Translations under genes and position numbers: made by a program
Shown here: positions 11,701 through 23,046 of the stretch, piece by piece
Numbering within the stretch: position 1 is the stretch's first letter
Layout: the number at the start of each line of letters is the position of its first letter
Source of the DNA: Parietaria judaica
Lineage: Eukaryota > Streptophyta > Magnoliopsida > Rosales > Urticaceae
Reading direction: 5' to 3'
Length of the DNA: 64,000 nucleotides
NCBI GenBank assembly: GCA_954871525.1
Contig: OX940872.1
Location: 11,431,180 to 11,495,179 of the forward strand
The notes under the pieces: model-generated
Told to the model about the DNA's origin: nothing
Databases searched by the model: none
Seen by the model: only the letters and a program-made list of their open reading frames with translations

Positions 11701-14700
11701 ATGGGCCACCAAGCGAAACCCGAAGAAGAGTTCGTGTTCCGGTCGAAGCTCCCGGACATTTACATCCCCGACCACCTCCCCCTCCACTCCTACTGCTTCG
11801 AGAAGATCGCCGATTTCCGGGACCGGCCCTGCCTCATTGACGGCCCCACCGGCCGCACGCACACCTATGCCGACGTGGAGCTCGCGTCCCGGCGCGTGGC
11901 CGCTGGGCTGGACCGGCTAGGCGTCAAGCATGGCGATGTGATCATGCTGCTCCTGCAGAACTGTGCCGAGTTCGTGTTCGCCTTCCTTGGCGCTTCCTTT
12001 GCTGGGGCGGTTAGTACGACGGCCAACCCGTTCTGCACCCCCGCCGAGATCGCCAAGCAGGCTGCCGCCTCAGGTGCAAAGCTCATCGTCACGCTCGCCG
12101 CCTACTCCGATAAGGTTCGAGTTTTGTGAATCTTATGATGATCAACACTTATGATATATCCTCTCAAAATTCAATCTGTAACGGATTCGTTTATCTTAAT
12201 GAGAGCTCTGATACCATAAGATTTTGTTTACCAGGTTGTGCCCTTCGCGACGGAGAACGGGGTACGCGTAGTCTACACCGACGAGCCGGAGAGCAGCGAG
12301 CTCTTATTTGGTGCGGACGAGGCGGAGGCTCCGGCAGTGAAGATCAGCCCCGACGACGTCGTGGCCCTTCCTTACTCGTCAGGGACGACGGGGCTCCCGA
12401 AGGGCGTGATGCTAACTCACCGGGGCTTGGTGACAAGCGTGGCGCAGCAGGTGGATGGCGAGAACCCGAACCTGTTCTTCCACAGCGAGGACGTGATCCT
12501 CTGCGTGCTGCCGCTCTTCCACATCTACTCGCTCAACTCGATCCTGCTCTGCGGGCTGCGCGTGGGGGCCGCCATCCTCGTGGTGCCCCGCTACGACATC
12601 GCGCGGCTTCTCGAGCTGGTGGAGAAGCACCGCGTGAGCATCGCCCCGTTCGTCCCACCGATCATGCTGGCCATCGCCAAGAGCCCCGAGCTCGGCCGCC
12701 ACGACCTCTCGTCGATCCGAACGGTGATGTCGGGCGGCGCACCCATGGGGAAGGAGCTCGAGGACGCCGTCAATGAGAAGCTTCCTCTGGCCAAGCTCGG
12801 ACAGGTAACGGATATATGTTTCTTTGTCGTTTTTATGCATGTGACGTACGTATTAATTTTAGATTGCGAAATCTGTAAATCAATTTAATATATTAATAAT
12901 TCTGAATCAAGATCATAATTTTGAAAATAATGTGTGGTTAAGTATGGTGATGTGAATTTCATTTAGTTCCTGAAAAAGTCTTGACATTGATAGGTTTCTA
13001 TTTGTGATATGATTTCAATAATGTGTGTGCTTAAGGTACGTACCTATATCTCCATTTAAGCGCAATAAATAAGCAGATATATATATTTTTTTGAAATAAA
13101 TTATTAGTGATATTTTTATTTTTTTTATTAGTATTTTCTGATAATTTAGGCGATCAACATAAGCATGGAATAAAAGTTCTATACCGGATCCAGGTTTAAA
13201 AATCGATATTTTATATTAAAAAAGTATTAAACCATTTAAATAAGCAGATAAATTTAGAATGATTAGATATTTTAAATATTTTTACTAGTATTTTCTGATA
13301 ATTTAGGTAACCAAAATTCAAAATAAGTCTGGAATGACAGTTTAAATATTTGTATCTTTAGAGAGAAAAATATTGAATCGATTTTAAAAATTCGGGTTTT
13401 GAGAATTGGGTTCTCTATACCGAATTTCACAAACGGAAAACAGTGTCCAGGTCATAGTTTAGAATCAAAACCGGTAAATACCTGTCAATAGAAAAAGGAC
13501 CAAGAGTAAAATACCTCAAAATTCAATTAAAGGACATGCATAACTTCTTAGCTCGAATACATTAAATATAAATACATGAAGTAAATATGATGAAACGGAA
13601 ACATATGGACAAAGTAACACTTAATTTTTTTATTTTATTTTTTTAGCTTTAGTGCGAAGCCATATATGCAAAACGAATGATATGAAAACATAAAAAAATA
13701 TAAACGCGTTTTGAAAATATCCCATTTAGTACATTTGATAATTAAACCACGAAAAGGTCACCTTTCTGTTCCCATTATTCAAAAGAATTATCTTCATTTA
13801 AAAACAAGTCATGATATGAGCACAATCAAGATCATGAGGGTAACCAGTTGCCATGTGATGTGATTTTCTAAAGATAAAACAATTCACTTATATAATTATT
13901 ATCCTACAGGGCTATGGAATGACGGAGGCGGGGCCGGTTTTGTCAATGTGCTTGGCGTTCGCGAAGGAACCGTCCCCGATAAAGTCCGGCGCGTGTGGCA
14001 CCGTTGTGAGGAACGCCGAGATGAAGATAGTTGACCCGGAGACCGGGGCGTCGCTTCCCCGTAACCAATCCGGCGAGATCTGTATCCGAGGCAAACAAAT
14101 AATGAAAGGTACACAATACTACAATAATGATTGACTATGTCTATAAGCAATTTTTTCTTTGACTTTAATTTTTATATATTAATTGACACGTCCTTTTTTT
14201 GTTAATCACGCATGATCATGTAATCTCATTCGATTTGGACAGCTGCAAATGAGCTTAATCTGAATTTAATTACATGAGACAACTCATAATTAGAGCTCTA
14301 TAGAATTATATAAATCGTAAGATTTTGTTTATTATCACATATTTGCATTTAGTTTTTAGATACGAGGTATTAAGTATTTGCAACAACAATAAACAATTAG
14401 TTTTTATATACGAGGTATTAAGTATTTGCAACAACAATAAACAAATAATGCTTATTAAGTTGTATTAGGACATGTGATGTGATTAATTATTGACATAATT
14501 AATATTAATCAATTGCCTCTAAGAAAAATTAAATGACAAATAGTTTGGTTTGGTCATAATGACTCATAATGTATTTAATTTTATGATGACATCCAAATAA
14601 TTTTATATGGTTATAATTTAATTGGACTGATTCCTTATGCTTTTATAATTCTTATATAACAATAAAGAATTATTTTTTCATAGCTTTCTCATAATATACA

Positions 14701-15820
14701 CTATTATATATACGACGTTGATACACTAACACTCAAATGAGAACATGCATGTTTTTATTGGGGTCGGAATAACAATTCGTTGACTTAAAGAAATCTTCAA
14801 GTACAAGTTTCTCAATTAATGTTTTTGTGATTTAAAAAGTTTGTGACGATCAACAACTTGTAACTATATTAATAATAGCTTAAATTAACATAAATAAATT
14901 TAATAATTTCAGGGTATGTAAACGATCCCAAGGCAACAAAGGAGACAATAGACGAAGAAGGATGGTTGCACACCGGAGACATTGGGTATATCGACAACGA
15001 TGACGAACTATTCATCGTCGACCGGTTAAAGGAACTTATCAAGTTCAAAGGCTTTCAAGTCGCGCCAGCCGAGCTTGAAGCCTTGCTCGTCACACACCCT
15101 GACATCTCAGATGCTGCTGTTGTTCCGTAAGTAATCGTTGACTTTTTTTTCTACTTCAAAGAATTGGAAACCGTTCATATGTTCCTATGATTTAATTTTA
15201 TTCATTTAATATTATCATTTAAATCATCTCATGTATGAAAATAAATATATTGAAAATACAATCAGACAAGACCAAATTAAACATCCAAATACATTATTTT
15301 TAAAATTAGATGTGACAAAACCAAGAGATAAGCCTCGCATACATTTTTTGTCGTTTGACTTTATTAGTTTAAAATTATACTATATGTCTATTCAAAATTG
15401 ATTAAATAAAATGGAAAGAGTTTACTTCTCTTACAAAATGAAAGAGATAAGCGTCATGTATGTATATATTATATATATATATATATGTATACATTTTTTT
15501 TTGCACTGATATATATTTACATTTTAAATAACCTTTAGTCTTACATTTTTTTTTACAAGAATAAACAATTTATTTTAAAAAATAAAATATTAACAATCGT
15601 TTATTTTAGGAGTTTAAATTTTATGAATAATAATTAATTAAGAATTAAACAAATAAAGACTATAATTGTCAAATATACTTAGAGAAAATATTTTTGCGGC
15701 GTTTGAAAATAGACGGTATATTAAATAAAAGGGTATTTTTTAGCTATAGTATAAACTTTTTGTTTTTGTTTTTGTTTTTGAGATAGATGGATTTTGTGTT
15801 CTAATTTTTTTATTATTATA

Positions 15821-15876
<56 letters not shown>

Positions 15877-16685
15877 ATGTGTGTACTAATTAATAAGTTG
15901 TACATGGTTTTTCAGTATGAAGGATGAAAGTGCCGGAGAAATTCCAGTTGCTTTTGTAGTGAGATCAAATGGTTCAAATGTCACCGAAGAGGCCGTCAAG
16001 AAATTCGTATCCGATCAGGTAAACTCTACTTGTATTCTTTTTATCATCATTTTATTAAAGTAACTTAGAGTAGATTAACTAAGAAGCAACGAACATATCC
16101 GAAGACTTACATAATCTGTGTTCCGCCCTTCCGTTAGTTGTGATTCTGGTCGCTATGCATGATTTTCCGGCCTCTATTATTTTCTTAAAAGATTAATAAA
16201 AAAAAAAACATATACGAAAGGAAAGATTGGTGAAGGTGCTTGAGTAAACTTTTCTTCCATTTCTATCGTTTATAAAGTATGAATAATATGCACATGTATC
16301 TCACACATGTATCTCACATGTATCAATGGAGAAAGAGATATATGCTTATAGACTTATAGTTTCCATGAAATTATGCCGTTTTGTATGGGATTCCCCAATA
16401 ATTTTTTTTTATTTTGGACTTAAATTATAAATTTCATCAAATAGTTTGACTTTGCAATGAAATTAAGCTGCTTTGTATGTGATTAATCCCCTAATATGTT
16501 AAGTTTGATGAAAAGACTAAAATACCCTTGATGATAACCTTGATGCCAACTAAATGTATTGTTTTTAAATATTGCAGGTGGTTTATTACAAACGAATTGG
16601 AAAGGTCATATTCATAGAGAAAGTCCCAAAATCCCCTTCAGGCAAAATATTGAGGAAGGACTTGAGAGCAAGGTTACAGAATTAG
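11701..16685 (+). CDS. 4CL: 4-coumarate:CoA ligase (six exons, 535 aa)
   Basis: The enzyme converts 4-coumarate and related hydroxycinnamates to CoA thioesters with ATP, feeding lignin and flavonoid synthesis. Exons are 11701-12114, 12235-12804, 13910-14108, 14913-15126, 15916-16018 and 16578-16685; all introns are GT-AG and the phases join without stops. Box [12 protein letters not shown] is at residues 186-196 and Box II GEICIRG at 383-389, both matching the 4CL family. YGMTEAG starts at 330, WLHTGD ends in D417, and VDRLKELIK carries R432, K434 and K438. The adenylation lysine is K523 in PSGKILRK. Length is normal for the family (about 540 aa). Exons 1-3 are GC-rich with G/C-ending codons, while exons 4-6 are much more AT-rich. 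The ATG follows a CA-rich leader and gives the expected N-terminus. Substrate preference cannot be read from sequence alone. Confidence 0.95.
12204..12216 (-). other. Copia-PBS-like motif in 4CL intron 1
   Basis: On the - strand this reads tggtatcagagct, the sequence complementary to the 3' end of initiator Met tRNA and used as PBS by most plant copia elements. It lies in the 120-bp first intron (12115-12234), 18 bp before the 3' splice site. It may be a relic of an inserted copia LTR/PBS junction. No LTR can be traced. Confidence 0.3.
14349..14444. repeat. 48-bp tandem duplication in 4CL intron 3
   Basis: Two adjacent 48-bp units (14349-14396 and 14397-14444) differ at about one base. Each contains cgaggtattaagtatttgca. 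It lies well inside intron 3, away from splice sites. Confidence 0.85.
15821..15875. repeat. (ATT)n microsatellite in 4CL intron 4
   Basis: About 18 uninterrupted ATT units, 41 bp upstream of the exon 5 acceptor at 15916. Useful as a marker. Length variation could affect splicing, but that is speculation. Confidence 0.9.
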
Positions 16686-16980
16686 CCACAATTAGCCTCT
16701 CAAAAGTCTCCACAGTGTGAAGATTAAAATTGCTAGGGAAATTCAATATGATCTTTTTTTATTTGTATTGTTTATTGTTTTTTTTTCTTTCTTTTTTCTG
16801 TGAGGCAAATCTCTTGGAAAATGGAAAAGCCTTCTTTGCTTTTCACTTGGTGATTTTCATCCGTTTTGGACTAAAATGGTCGCTCTTTTGGGGGATCCGA
16901 ATAGTAGTGACCTTTGTATAAGAACTCGTGTATGTATATGTTGTTACTCTTACGAGGGTAATTTTGTAATATACCAGGAC
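16686..16980 (+). other. 4CL 3' untranslated region (probable)
   Basis: T-rich DNA after the stop codon, with tgta-rich elements around 16915-16945. There is no clear aataaa. The transcript end is estimated, not seen. The small open frame at 16730-16921 is homopolymer-driven and not called. Confidence 0.4.
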
Positions 16981-17784
16981 AATATGGTATATTGCTTGAT
17001 TTAAAATTTTATTGATCCTCTAATTGTTTGGTCTTACATATTAATTTTGACAATATTTCACGATGATGAATTTTATCTCTAAGATCCCAATACCTATAAC
17101 CAAGGTTTTTTTTTTTGGTTAACCATGATTAACAGCTTATATATATGTATATGCGCGCGTATGGATTTATAACGTACTGAGGATTTATTATTAATTAAAA
17201 AATATATATTATACTAAAAAAACATTAAATACAAAATACAGCTTTAAATAATAAACAGATCATATTAATATATTAGGTTTCGTATTATTTATATATTTAC
17301 AAAATTATAAATTATAGTATATTAAATAAATAGATACTGAATGTAATATATACTTATATTAATATGAATATTATAACTTCATAAAATACTCGTCGATAAA
17401 CCTCTTACTCGTCTATGAAATGATCAAGCAACATACAGTTTAAAATAATATGTAATTTTTTGGTTTTCTCACTCCAAGTAAACTAGCGATCTGTTTCATG
17501 GGCTAAAATTTTATTTATTTTTTCTCACTCCACCAAGGCCCAAATGTTGGAATATGATGGGCTTAAATTCACATTCATTGATCTATTAATTGTTTCTTAT
17601 TTATTTATTCTTTTAGAATTTTTTTTGGGAATAATATCAAGGTTTTAAATACCGCTTGCCGATATCGTTTTGCACTTTTAACTTTACGTATATATCGCTT
17701 GTCGATTGGTATCTCAATATGTATATCGATGTGTATGCCGATGGATATATCGTTTCGCATATCCTCGAAAAAAGATTTTCGATG
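16981..17784. other. AT-rich flank of the Athila insertion
   Basis: No gene is recognised. The last 130 bp contain repeated tatcg motifs that continue on the far side of the Athila element at 28464 (ggcatgccgatagatat), as expected for a split target sequence. Confidence 0.4.
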
Positions 17785-17789
17785 GGCAT
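17785..17789. other. Target-site duplication (ggcat), left copy
   Basis: ggcat immediately precedes the LTR end tgttgtgg. The identical pentamer follows the other LTR at 28464-28468, giving a 5-bp TSD as expected for gypsy integration. Confidence 0.9.
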
Positions 17790-19036
17790 TGTTGTGGATT
17801 TTCTACGCAAGTTTCACGTATCGAAAACAAGTAATATAATGATAAGAAAAGTCGATCCCACAGAGAATTGTTACGATTAATTTTGCTTACTACTAGTCTT
17901 TTGTCACCTTAATTTTATCTAAACAACCAATTTTGTAATATGATTAATTAAATAAACTAATGAAAATAGAGACTAAAATTGAGAGCTTTGGACAAATAGA
18001 GAAATATAGGATCACAATATTTCATCAACACTTCACCCGATTTTTTATATCATTCCTTTGATTATTAAATTCCTACCAGTTGTTAACCAAGACCCCTAAT
18101 GCATCAAAAAGAACTCTTCCGATATTCAATTCAAGTTATCTTTCCTAACTAACTCACTATATTCCTATGTGAATTAAATTATGAACGATTCATTAAGCAT
18201 GTGTTCTTAACGGATTACACATGTTACATAGGTATATTCCTATCCTACATAAGCTCAAGATTTCCATCATAGATCATGTGTTATCCTATCTATGGCTAAA
18301 CACAAATTTCCTTTTAATTGGTGATCAAACAATTAAAAACAATAAGCAAAGGATAGAATGAACAAACTTAAGCGATTGTCATTAATCAAAGAAACGATAA
18401 TTCAAAACGAACTACATGTGAGTTTAGATTACAATCCTATGACCAGTTTAACTCATGATGAATCTAGAGCATAAACAAATCACAAAGTTAAACATTATGG
18501 AGAAATAAATTCAGCAAATGAAGATGATACTAATGGAGAGAATCTCTGAAGCTCTTCGTCTCCACCGTTCTTCTTTGCAAAACCCGATCTCCACTGGCGT
18601 TCTTTGCGTTTCCTAGCCTCTTGTGATGTTTTTCTCTCCCAAAATTCGTCCCTTAATCCATCCTTATGATTCTCTTATATAGCCTCCTCATTAGGTTAAG
18701 ATTAGGCTAAAAAATAACCCAATTCGCGAAACTGTGGTGCTGGGGCACCGGAAATTTTGTGCTGGGGCACAGGCTTAGTTCTGAGGTTCTTGCTGGGGCA
18801 CCGAAAAAGTTGTGCCACGGCACCAAGCTGCTGCCTGTATTCTTTAATTTCGGATTTTAGGGCATGTACAGTTTCGTCTGAATGACTCGATTCATCTTAA
18901 TCTTCAATTAAATCACAATCCATTCATGTAACTCCTAAAACAAACAAAAACACTAAAATAAACACATTAAATGGCTCTTGGATAAACAAACGCTAAGAGA
19001 AAGTACTCAAATTATCGGTATAAAACCAACTCATCA
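17790..19036 (-). repeat. 3' LTR of the Athila element
   Basis: It aligns along its length with 27186-28463, starting tgttgtgg and ending cccaactcatca on the + strand. On the - strand it holds the TATA-like ctatataag near 18680. It lacks a block of about 40 bp present in the other LTR near 27715. Confidence 0.92.
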
Positions 19037-19051
19037 AATACCCCCAAACTT
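19037..19051 (-). other. Polypurine tract of the Athila element
   Basis: Directly next to the 3' LTR; on the - strand it reads aagtttgggggtatt, the usual Athila PPT form that primes plus-strand DNA. Confidence 0.85.
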
Positions 19052-19478
19052 ATCGTTTGTTCGTTCTCGAGCAAACAAAAAGAAATACTAAACCTAAAGA
19101 AAACACCCAAAACTAAAAACTTAAGATAAAGCAAAAAAATTCGATCGTGAGTATAAATTCTTTATGACCAATACATGCTTAAAAACTATATTTATCAAAG
19201 GAAACTCAAAATGTCACTTGCTCGCAATTTTAGCTCAACTATTGTCCTACCTGTCTTGGTCCCCCCCGAACTTGTATTCATGCTTGTTTCTCATATTTGG
19301 ACACCTATTACCGTGATGAGTTTCTATTTACCACAAAGCATGTTAAATCATAGTTTTGAATTCCATAGGCTCGTTTTCATGAACTTTCTCCACTAATTTT
19401 GATAATGCAACACCAAAGATCATTAGTGCTTTAAAAGGCTTGAAGTGTGTGAGATTTGGTCAAGGGTGAGTGTAGATG

Positions 19479-20037
19479 TAGGGGTGGCAATTCGGGTTGT
19501 GTGTCGTGTTCGTGCCGGGTCTTAATCATTTTTTACTTATTTTATCTAGACCCGTACCCGCCCCATTTATTATTCGTGTTAAAAGACGAGACCCAGACCC
19601 GCCCCATTTAAATAACGTGTTTATTGTGTCTACCCGTTTAACCCAATTAAAAGATTCATTTATTTATAAATAATAAATTAATTCAATTTATACTCATTTA
19701 ACTTAATTTATTTAACTATATTATCGAAGATTTTAAAATTTTACTAGAAATTTTTTATGTTCATCAATTGTAAGACGTAATTAATAAAATAAAAACATAA
19801 ATTTCATATATAATAAGTATTAAAACTCTTAATAACATATATAAAATATAGAAAATGTAACTTTTTGCTCTTTAATCGTGTCTAATTGGGTCCCATTGTG
19901 TTATCGTGTTCGTACCGTGTTTACCCGTTATTTAATCGTGTTTGACACGGTTGAACCCAGATCCATTTATGGTAGACCCAGACCCGTTTAAATCGAGTCG
20001 TAACCGTTTCGTGTCCGGCCCCAAATTGCCACCTCTA
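19479..20037. mobile_element. hAT-type MITE (559 bp) nested in the Athila element
   Basis: Terminal inverted repeats are taggggtggcaattcggg at the left and, read inward from the right, tagaggtggcaatttgggg. It is flanked by the identical 8-bp duplication tgtagatg at 19471-19478 and 20038-20045. The 8-bp TSD and the TIR form place it in the hAT superfamily. Inside are GTGTT/CCCG-rich subterminal blocks (for example tgggtc, gacccg) and an AT-rich middle without coding capacity. It inserted after the Athila element. Confidence 0.92.
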
Positions 20038-20905
20038 TGTAGATGTGAATATGAGTAGTCGAGTAAAGGATATGAGTGGAAGTGATTATGACTCAATTAC
20101 TCTTAGCACATGATCATTCCACGCCTATACATAGAGCTATCTTCATCGTCTTTCTCGGAAAATTACTCTAAACTTGATTGTTGTCCTCCAAATTTCTTCG
20201 CGGTGAAGCACTTGTGACCTTTTCTTTCCATTTTTTTTCTTTCTTTTTTTTTGCTTTTTTATTTTTTTTTATTTTTTTAAGTAACATAATAAAACAAAGA
20301 CTTACAACCAACACATAGTGTAGAATCACAACAAAAAGTCGTTAACCTCTCGCATGTCCGACGAAACTCTCTATATCGCTCATATGATAAGTAGTAGAAT
20401 GATCAATATACTTGAGAAGCAATGGAGATAATCCCTATTCCGGGTTGGCAAAATTTATGGAAGATAAACAATAATGGGATTCAAAATTTGTCAAGTGATT
20501 GGGCTCAAACAAGGAAAGATGGGTATTTACATGTTTATGGATGGTTTGAAAAGGCTAAAAGTGGTTAAACGATGGCCTAATTCATTTCTCTAGTGCTACA
20601 AAGTTCTTTAATTCGTCTCGAAAGTCAATCAAATAAGTTCTAGAGTTCTAACCGGATAAAACAATTTTCATGGTTCATATCGACTTTCTCACAGTAAAAA
20701 AATGCCCTCATAATTCAAAAATTTGTACTCAACATGTTCAAGAAAAACCAAGGCTGGGCAAAACAATAGAATCACAAAGCATACAAACATGAAATTTTTT
20801 CACATCCCTAATACAAATATAGCGAGCAAGCATGTAGGGTCATATCGAATTATTACTTAGATCTAACAAAAATTTTAACACAAAAAGAACGGAAACAATG
20901 TAATA

Positions 20906-20924
20906 TTTCCCACCCCCAAACTTA
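20906..20924 (-). other. Second PPT-like motif of the Athila element
   Basis: On the - strand it reads aagtttgggggtgggaaat, just downstream of ORF3 and about 1.9 kb before the 3' LTR. It resembles the true PPT at 19037-19051 and may be an internal plus-strand primer or a duplicated PPT. Confidence 0.55.
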
Positions 20925-21025
20925 AGATTTGCATTGGTCCCCAATGTTCTAAGCAAAGAGTGAAAGAAACTTACTTTGTTCTGGCATTGTTAATCGTTGT
21001 GGACATCGGCTCCATCATCCTGAAT

Positions 21026-21876
21026 TTAGGTTGGTGGAGTCGGAAAGTAGAATGGTTCTGGTGGTTGACTTTCTTCACACCCGAGCTTTGCCGCTATCTT
21101 CGAGAGCATCTCTGCGGTAAAAGAATTAAATGTTATTTGGTAATCAGCCCAATGTTGAAATTCTAAAACTTTCTGTTCCAAATTAGCTTGATTTGCCAAT
21201 ATTTGAATCTGTTTTTCTTCAATAAGTTCCAATTGTTTCTTCGTCGAAATATTCTGTCATGGCCGCGGTGGGACATGAGATGAAGCCTTGTTGGATATGC
21301 TCCTCACGCTCATATCTGCCTTGAGTATCGTCGCCAAGCCAATTGATGTGGAATCCCTGGATTCGCCTTCCCGATCTGTTGTTTTGACTTTTGCCAATTG
21401 ACATAGCGCTGTGATCAAACATGGAAGAGCCAAACATATGTCCGTCTCCTTGGCACATTTTCGTATTGATGATTCCATTATTTTCCCAACATCTCTTGGT
21501 AGTCCTTTTCGTATACACCAAATCAACAAGACACGATCAAAAGTTATGTTAGTCAAATGTAAAGTTGGAATCAAGTTATAATTTATAAATTTATGCCAAA
21601 TTGTTGACTTGTCTGTAAGACAATTAACAGCGAATGACGACCCTTTACCTTGTGATAGCTTCCATTGCGGTTGCTTTGTGCATAAATCAATTGTGATAGC
21701 ATCCAAGTCATGTTCCGCTAACGTTTGAGTATACTGATCATTGGGTATGTCGGGTAATCCATAAAAATGGTTAATTGTTTTGGAATCAAATGGTACCTTC
21801 TTTGCCCTCACAGTTACTTGATCTCCTTTCACCTTGAATGCATTATCATAAAATTCATGAACTAGTGTCGTGTCTT
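21026..21876 (-). pseudogene. Athila ORF3 (env-like / plant transposon protein domain), fused to integrase
   Basis: From 21876 downward the frame that began as integrase continues into the conserved domain of the Athila third [27 protein letters not shown], then a [19 protein letters not shown] block and an LPCLITALC block. This domain has been called env-like, but its function is unknown and no signal or membrane segment is visible here. The frame stops at 21257; a coiled-coil-like Glu/Gln-rich segment follows in 21232-21026. The N-terminal part of ORF3 is absent. Confidence 0.72.
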
Positions 21877-23022
21877 CAACTTCTACGGCTCCATGTGGAA
21901 ATACTAGCGAAACAATGAACGGTCCGGACCATCTTGACTTAAGCTTTCCTGGAAAAAGTTTCAAACGCGAATTGAATAAGAGAACTTGTTGGCCCGGTTC
22001 GAATGTTCGCTCAATGATCTTCTTGTTGTGCCATCTCTTTGTCTTTTCCTTGTAAATCTTCGCATTCTCATAAGCTTCAAGACGAAACTCGTCCATGGTG
22101 TTGAGTTGTAGAAGTCGTCTTTCAACTTCCGCTTTTAAGTCAAAATTCAGTTTCTTGATTGCCCAATAAGCGTTATGCTCCAACTCGACTGGAAGGTGAC
22201 ATGCTTTTCCAAAGACAAGCCGATATGGAGACATTAAGATTGGCGTTTTAAATGCGTTCGATACGCCCATAACGCGTCGTCTATTCTCTTGGACCAATCC
22301 TTCCTTGTCGGATTCACAACTTTTTCCAGAATTTTCTTGATTTCTCAGTTCGACACCTCTACTTGACCGCTTGTCTGTGGATGATAGCCGGTGGCGATCT
22401 TCTGAGTTACGATGTACTTGGCGAGTAGTGTGTCAAGGTATTTGTTGCAAAAATGTTTGCCTCCGTCGCTTATTATCACTCTCGGTGTTCCAAAACGGTT
22501 GAAAATATTTTTCCTCAAAAAATTGATGACAACTTTTGAATCGTTTGTCAGTAATGCTGCAGCTTCCACCCATTTTGACACGTAATCCACTGCCACCAAG
22601 ATGTAGAGGTTGTTCTAGGACGACACAAAAGGAACCATAAAATAAATTCCCCACACGTCAAAGATATCGACTTCCAAAATTCCATGAAGAGGCATTTCAT
22701 TTTTCCTTGATATGTTTCCAAATCGTTGACAATGATCACATCGAGAGAGAAAATTTTGAGCATCTTTGAACAATGTAGGCCAATAAAAACGTTATTGGAG
22801 AACTTTTGCAGCAGTTCTATCACCTCCATAATGTCCGCCGTAGTCCGATGAGTGGCAACGACGAAGGATATCTTCAATTTCTTCTTTGGGAACACATCTC
22901 CTAAGAAGTTGATCTGCACATTCTTTGAAAAGAAAAGGCTTGTCCCAATAATAGCATTTTACATCATGATAAAATTTCTTTTTCTGGTGAGAATTGAGAT
23001 TAGGAGGTAAAATCTTACTCAC
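21877..23022 (-). pseudogene. Integrase of the Athila element
   Basis: Integrase inserts element DNA. In - strand order: N-terminal zinc-finger region with CHSSDYGGHYGGDRTA near 22840 and a CDHCQRF-type pair near 22735, catalytic core with [12 protein letters not shown] near 22590 and [10 protein letters not shown] near 22475, then the C-terminal domain with [16 protein letters not shown] near 21950. Frame breaks lie near 22790, 22600 and 22310. The C-terminal domain runs straight into ORF3-type sequence at about 21876. Confidence 0.87.
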
Positions 23023-23046
23023 TATGAAATTGACATAATCAGCGTA

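Noticed and set aside
12126..12776. 216-aa + frame overlapping 4CL exon 2
   Set aside because: Wrong frame; low-complexity Arg/Ala/Gly product that includes intron sequence.
12412..12840. 142-aa - strand open frame opposite 4CL exon 2
   Set aside because: GC-rich exon DNA gives long antisense frames; no family match.
16730..16921. 63-aa frame after 4CL
   Set aside because: Poly-T driven hydrophobic product in the 3' UTR.
17656..17880. 74-aa + strand frame
   Set aside because: Crosses the Athila LTR boundary; not a gene.
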